A DNA stretch of 23,354 nt, from the NCBI GenBank assembly GCA_030829765.1, contig JAUROO010000151.1, positions 1-23,354 on the forward strand, in the 5' to 3' direction. The DNA is from Miltoncostaeales bacterium. Lineage in GTDB: Bacteria > Actinomycetota > Thermoleophilia > Miltoncostaeales > Miltoncostaeaceae. Made by a program: the position numbers and the translations under genes. This document shows, piece by piece, positions 21,801 through 23,354 of this stretch. Under the pieces are notes generated by a model. The model saw nothing but the letters and a program-made list of their open reading frames with translations, had not been told where the DNA came from and ran no database searches. Position 1 is the stretch's first letter. Each line of letters opens with the position of its first letter.

Positions 21801-22149
21801 GGCACGGCATGGCACCACCGTGACCGTGGCGGGAATGGTGGTGGCCCGCCAGCGCCCCGCCACCGCAGGCGGCATCGTGTTCCTGCTGCTGGAGGACGAG
21901 ACCGGACCCATCAACGTGATCGTGCGCCCCGCCCTCTACGAGAGCCATCGCGCCGTTGTGCGCGCCGACCCCCTACTGGTGGTGAGCGGCCGCCTGGAGC
22001 GCCGCGAGCGGGTGATCAACGTGCTGGCCCGCGACATCCGCCCCGCCGCGCTGCCGGCGCGCGACCCGCTGCCGCTGGAGAACCCCGATGCCGCACGCGT
22101 GCGCCACGTGGTGCCGGCCGCCCAGGACTTCGCGCGCGGGCGCCGCTGA
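18850..22149 (+). CDS. dnaE2: Error-prone DNA polymerase DnaE2
   Basis: This 1099-residue C-family polymerase has the DnaE2 domain order. A PHP domain comes first (VELHAHSAFSFLDGAS, LTDHDGLSG) with its His-x-His metal motif intact. The palm has RGSSVGSIVCYLTGL (about 379-393), PDIDLDFPRD (416-425, two catalytic Asp) and VKIDLLGLGML (about 569, third Asp). Next are SQHPGGMIVS (about 525), FPKAHSAAFAVLAYQSAWL (about 769) and a C-terminal OB-fold (TVTVAGMVVARQRP to VINVLARDI, about 990-1070). No exonuclease domain is present, and the length is shorter than DnaE1. QLPLPI near 927 sits where E. coli alpha has its clamp motif. It performs translesion synthesis with ImuB after DNA damage. ATG at 18850 overlaps the DUF6504 gene by eight bases. 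Confidence 0.95.
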   Translation: MPSPPYVELHAHSAFSFLDGASMPDELAARAAELGHGALALTDHDGLSGSLEFAHAAAAAGVRPITGAEVTVRTGTPGTAPGHAHVTLLAMNARGYANLCRLITIAHAHTRDSADRRAAPPALPLEMLALHNEGLACLSGCARHGLVPRMIDGGRRADAEHALRWLVGAFGRDRTWVEVQRPGLRGDRARARALEQLAGHVGVPVVATGDVHAHSPRRAFLQDALVAMRHGLSLDASEEVRRGNRQAVLRPPAEMAARLRDHPDAVAETLRLAERLEFDLTRDLGYRFPDFASGHPGEDADAALARICTDEARRRYPDGRGRHEALARLDEELGLIRYHGLSGFFLLHRDILEIAREVALEVRPEGSARRALPPGRGRGSSVGSIVCYLTGLSHIDPVASGLFLGRFLNRDIRSVPDIDLDFPRDVRARLIEEIVRRYGPGHAALVAAFPTFRARMAIRGIGAALALPPADIERLARLSDGWSSADAVEEEIRRMPGGADRLRSRRWRALAMLAKEAAGLPRHLSQHPGGMIVSAAPLVELVPVVPAAFPGRQICQWDKDSCADAGFVKIDLLGLGMLSAVEDCLDLIATGHGRAPDISRIGFDDPAVYAEIQDADTVGVFQIESRAQMQSLLQTRPENLDDLTVQVALIRPGPVSGGAVHPYVRHRRARRRDPAFRPPYDHPLLEPVLEETLGVVVFQEQVLEVAMALAGFSAGEAEDLRRAMSRKRSRDAMLRMWQRFLQGARERGVPDEVTRTVFTKLIGFSNFGFPKAHSAAFAVLAYQSAWLRRHHPAEFLAALINAQPMGFYPPASLVRDAGRRGVRTLRTCIRGSEVACTVEDGAVRLGLGMVRGLGADDAGRVVAERASGGHFTGLADLMARTSIRPEQAAMLARAGALDAFGVPEREILWQAATIARPRRVAGGAGEQLPLPIDPADAPDLPAPDRIDRVIAEYDATGVSTGWHLMTLVRPALPAGTLTAEALKQARHGTTVTVAGMVVARQRPATAGGIVFLLLEDETGPINVIVRPALYESHRAVVRADPLLVVSGRLERRERVINVLARDIRPAALPARDPLPLENPDAARVRHVVPAAQDFARGRR

Positions 22150-22176
22150 CCCCGGCGCCGCTCCCCCGTGGTCCGC

Positions 22177-22851
22177 TTACGTGCCTGGCACCCGGGGGTT
22201 CACGGCGAGAGATGTCACCAGTTGCTGCACGCAGGTCCGGGCGATGGCCGTGGCCTGCTCCACCCGCTCGGGGCGCCGGCCCGTCAGGTGCGCCAGGTCG
22301 ATCGGCGCGCCGAACGCGACCCGCACCGGCCCGCGGCCGATCGGCAGCCCCCGGCGCATCACGCGGTGACTGCCCCAGATGGCGGCGGGCACCACATCGA
22401 TACCCGGGGTGAGCGCCAGCCACCCCACGCCCTCGGCGAAGGGCTGCACGCGGGCCGAATACCCCGGAACCCCCTCCGGGTAGATCACCACGATGCCGCC
22501 CGCCGCCAGCACCCTGCGGCAGTGGCGCAGCGCGGCCATCTCGGTGCCGTCGGTGCGCACGGGTTCCAGCCCCAGGCGCAGGAGCAGTTCTCGGGCAAGC
22601 GGTGAGCCCTCGTGATGGCGTGCGGTCACCAGGTGGATGACCATCCGGGACGGCGGCAGCGCCGCGCCCACGAACATACCGTCGATGTCGGCGAGGTGGT
22701 TGCACACCACCAGGCACCCGCGCCCCGGGGTGATGGTTCTGCGCCCGGCCACCTCGTAGCCATTCAGCGCCTTCGCCCACCCCACCACCAGCGCGCGGCC
22801 GACGCGGTAGAGCGGCGGCCACACCTCGGCGTGCCGCGCCCGCACGCTCAT
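22177..22851 (-). CDS. plsC: 1-acyl-sn-glycerol-3-phosphate acyltransferase family (PlsC-like)
   Basis: A 224-residue acyltransferase of the LPLAT family, which adds an acyl chain to lysophosphatidic acid or related acceptors at the membrane. Motif I is NHLADID (His-x4-Asp, about 51-57), an arginine-rich acceptor region with GLEPVRTDG follows, motif III is YPEGVPGYS and motif IV lies around VVPAAIWG. An N-terminal hydrophobic stretch (YRVGRALVVGWAKAL) may anchor it. ATG at 22851 begins one base after the thiolase stop, so the two are probably one operon. The last codons and the TAA stop (22179-22177) lie in a copy of the GTGCCTGGCAC repeat, giving the C-terminus RVPGT. It is convergent with dnaE2, whose stop is 27 bases away. 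Confidence 0.9.
   Translation of the reverse strand: MSVRARHAEVWPPLYRVGRALVVGWAKALNGYEVAGRRTITPGRGCLVVCNHLADIDGMFVGAALPPSRMVIHLVTARHHEGSPLARELLLRLGLEPVRTDGTEMAALRHCRRVLAAGGIVVIYPEGVPGYSARVQPFAEGVGWLALTPGIDVVPAAIWGSHRVMRRGLPIGRGPVRVAFGAPIDLAHLTGRRPERVEQATAIARTCVQQLVTSLAVNPRVPGT
22178..22194. repeat. Second copy of the GTGCCTGGCACC repeat, downstream of dnaE2
   Basis: TACGTGCCTGGCACC (22178-22192) is the exact reverse complement of 17331-17345. CGTGCCTGGCACCCG (22180-22194) exactly repeats 17370-17384. Only one arm is present here, itself a short palindrome (GTGCC-T-GGCAC). The two copies enclose imuB, the DUF6504 gene and dnaE2 and nothing else. Confidence 0.85.
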
Positions 22852-22852
22852 G

Positions 22853-23354
22853 TCAGGCCAGCGACTCCACGACCATCGCCACGCCCTGCCCGCCGCCCAC
22901 GCACAGCGCGGCGACGCCGATACGGGCCTCGCGGTGGGCCATCTCGTGCAGGAGCGTCACCAGGATCCGCGCGCCCGAGGCGCCGACCGGATGCCCGAGG
23001 GCGATCGCCCCGCCGTTCACGTTCAGAACCTCGCGGCCGATGCCGAGTTCGCGCTGCACCGCCACGGCCTGTGCCGCGAACGCCTCGTTCACCTCGAACA
23101 GCTCCACCCGCTCGATCGGCAGCCCCGCACGATCAAGTGCCCTGCGGATGGCCTCGACCGGCGCGAACCCCATGATCTCCGGCGAGATGCCCGTCCACGC
23201 GTACCCGAGGATCCGCGCCATGGGCGCCACCCCCAGGCCCGCGGCGGCCTCCTCCGCCATCACCACCATCGCGGCCGCGCCGTCGTTGATGCCCGATGCG
23301 TTGCCCGCGGTGACCGTGCCACCCTCCCGGAACGCCGGGCGAAGCGCCGCCAGC
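22853..23354 (-). CDS. Thiolase (acetyl-CoA acetyltransferase), C-terminal fragment
   Basis: The last ~166 codons of a thiolase; the N-terminal part with the first active-site Cys lies beyond the window. Visible family motifs are GNASGINDGAAAMVV, EVNEAFAAQAVA, NVNGGAIALGHPVGASGARI (catalytic His) and the C-terminal CVGGGQGVAMVVE (second catalytic Cys). The enzyme either joins two acetyl-CoA units or cleaves 3-ketoacyl-CoA; which of these cannot be told from this end. Its TGA (22855-22853) lies one base before the plsC ATG, which suggests a lipid-metabolism operon. The frame stays open to the window edge. Confidence 0.95.
   Translation of the reverse strand, partial: LAALRPAFREGGTVTAGNASGINDGAAAMVVMAEEAAAGLGVAPMARILGYAWTGISPEIMGFAPVEAIRRALDRAGLPIERVELFEVNEAFAAQAVAVQRELGIGREVLNVNGGAIALGHPVGASGARILVTLLHEMAHREARIGVAALCVGGGQGVAMVVESLA

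Noticed and set aside
17331..22194. The bracketing repeats as ends of a composite transposon.
   Set aside because: No transposase or target-site duplication is visible, and one side has a full hairpin while the other has only one arm. Kept as a REP-like hypothesis.
1..23354. CRISPR array, prophage, toxin-antitoxin or defence island.
   Set aside because: No regularly spaced repeats, integrase, phage structural genes or defence-type domains were seen; the genes are mainly housekeeping.

Overview
The window is GC-rich (by eye around 70%) with G/C-ending codons, frequent GTG starts and tightly overlapping genes. It carries a LexA box of the Gram-positive/actinobacterial type, an imuB-DUF6504-dnaE2 mutasome cassette and apparent leaderless promoters. 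This points to a high-GC actinobacterium. Thermoleophilia (Solirubrobacterales/Gaiellales relatives) is my best guess, but no rRNA is present to prove it. The region looks chromosomal: no transposase, phage gene or CRISPR array was seen.

Left block (1-6932), minus strand: two translation-gene runs. ftcD (glutamate formiminotransferase), a small membrane protein, hisS and aspS are essentially contiguous. After a 249-bp intergenic region comes a second run with its own apparent leaderless promoter: mnmA fused to an IscU/NifU-like N-terminal domain, a DUF948 membrane protein, a 74-residue hypothetical and the start of alaS, which leaves the window at base 1.

Middle block (about 6960-15770), mainly plus strand: a pair of overlapping ABC-exporter half-transporters, then tRNA-Gln(CTG) and tRNA-Glu(CTC). 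A strong hairpin terminator is shared with a convergent alpha/beta hydrolase gene. Divergent from the hydrolase is a 6-phosphofructokinase whose active-site residues (Asp104, Lys125) predict use of pyrophosphate rather than ATP. It is followed by a TopB-type type IA topoisomerase with three Cys-rich C-terminal repeats.

Right block (15770-23354): a nitroreductase-family flavoprotein and an exported lipoprotein, then an SOS mutagenesis cassette: imuB (catalytically dead Y-family protein), a DUF6504 protein and dnaE2 (error-prone replicative-type polymerase), all overlapping. A perfect 26-bp palindrome containing a consensus LexA box covers the putative -10 region and start codon of imuB, so the cassette is very probably DNA-damage inducible. 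No imuA-type gene is next to it. The cassette is bracketed by a repeated 15-bp palindromic sequence (core GTGCCTGGCACC), present as a 52-nt perfect hairpin upstream and as a single arm downstream, where it supplies the last codons and stop of the convergent acyltransferase gene (plsC). The window ends inside a thiolase gene just upstream of plsC.

The items most worth following up are the IscU-MnmA fusion that lacks the third scaffold cysteine, the repeat-bracketed and LexA-controlled imuB-DUF6504-dnaE2 cassette, the recurrent leaderless promoter motif (TAGCGTCGG six bases before an ATG) and the predicted PPi-dependent phosphofructokinase.
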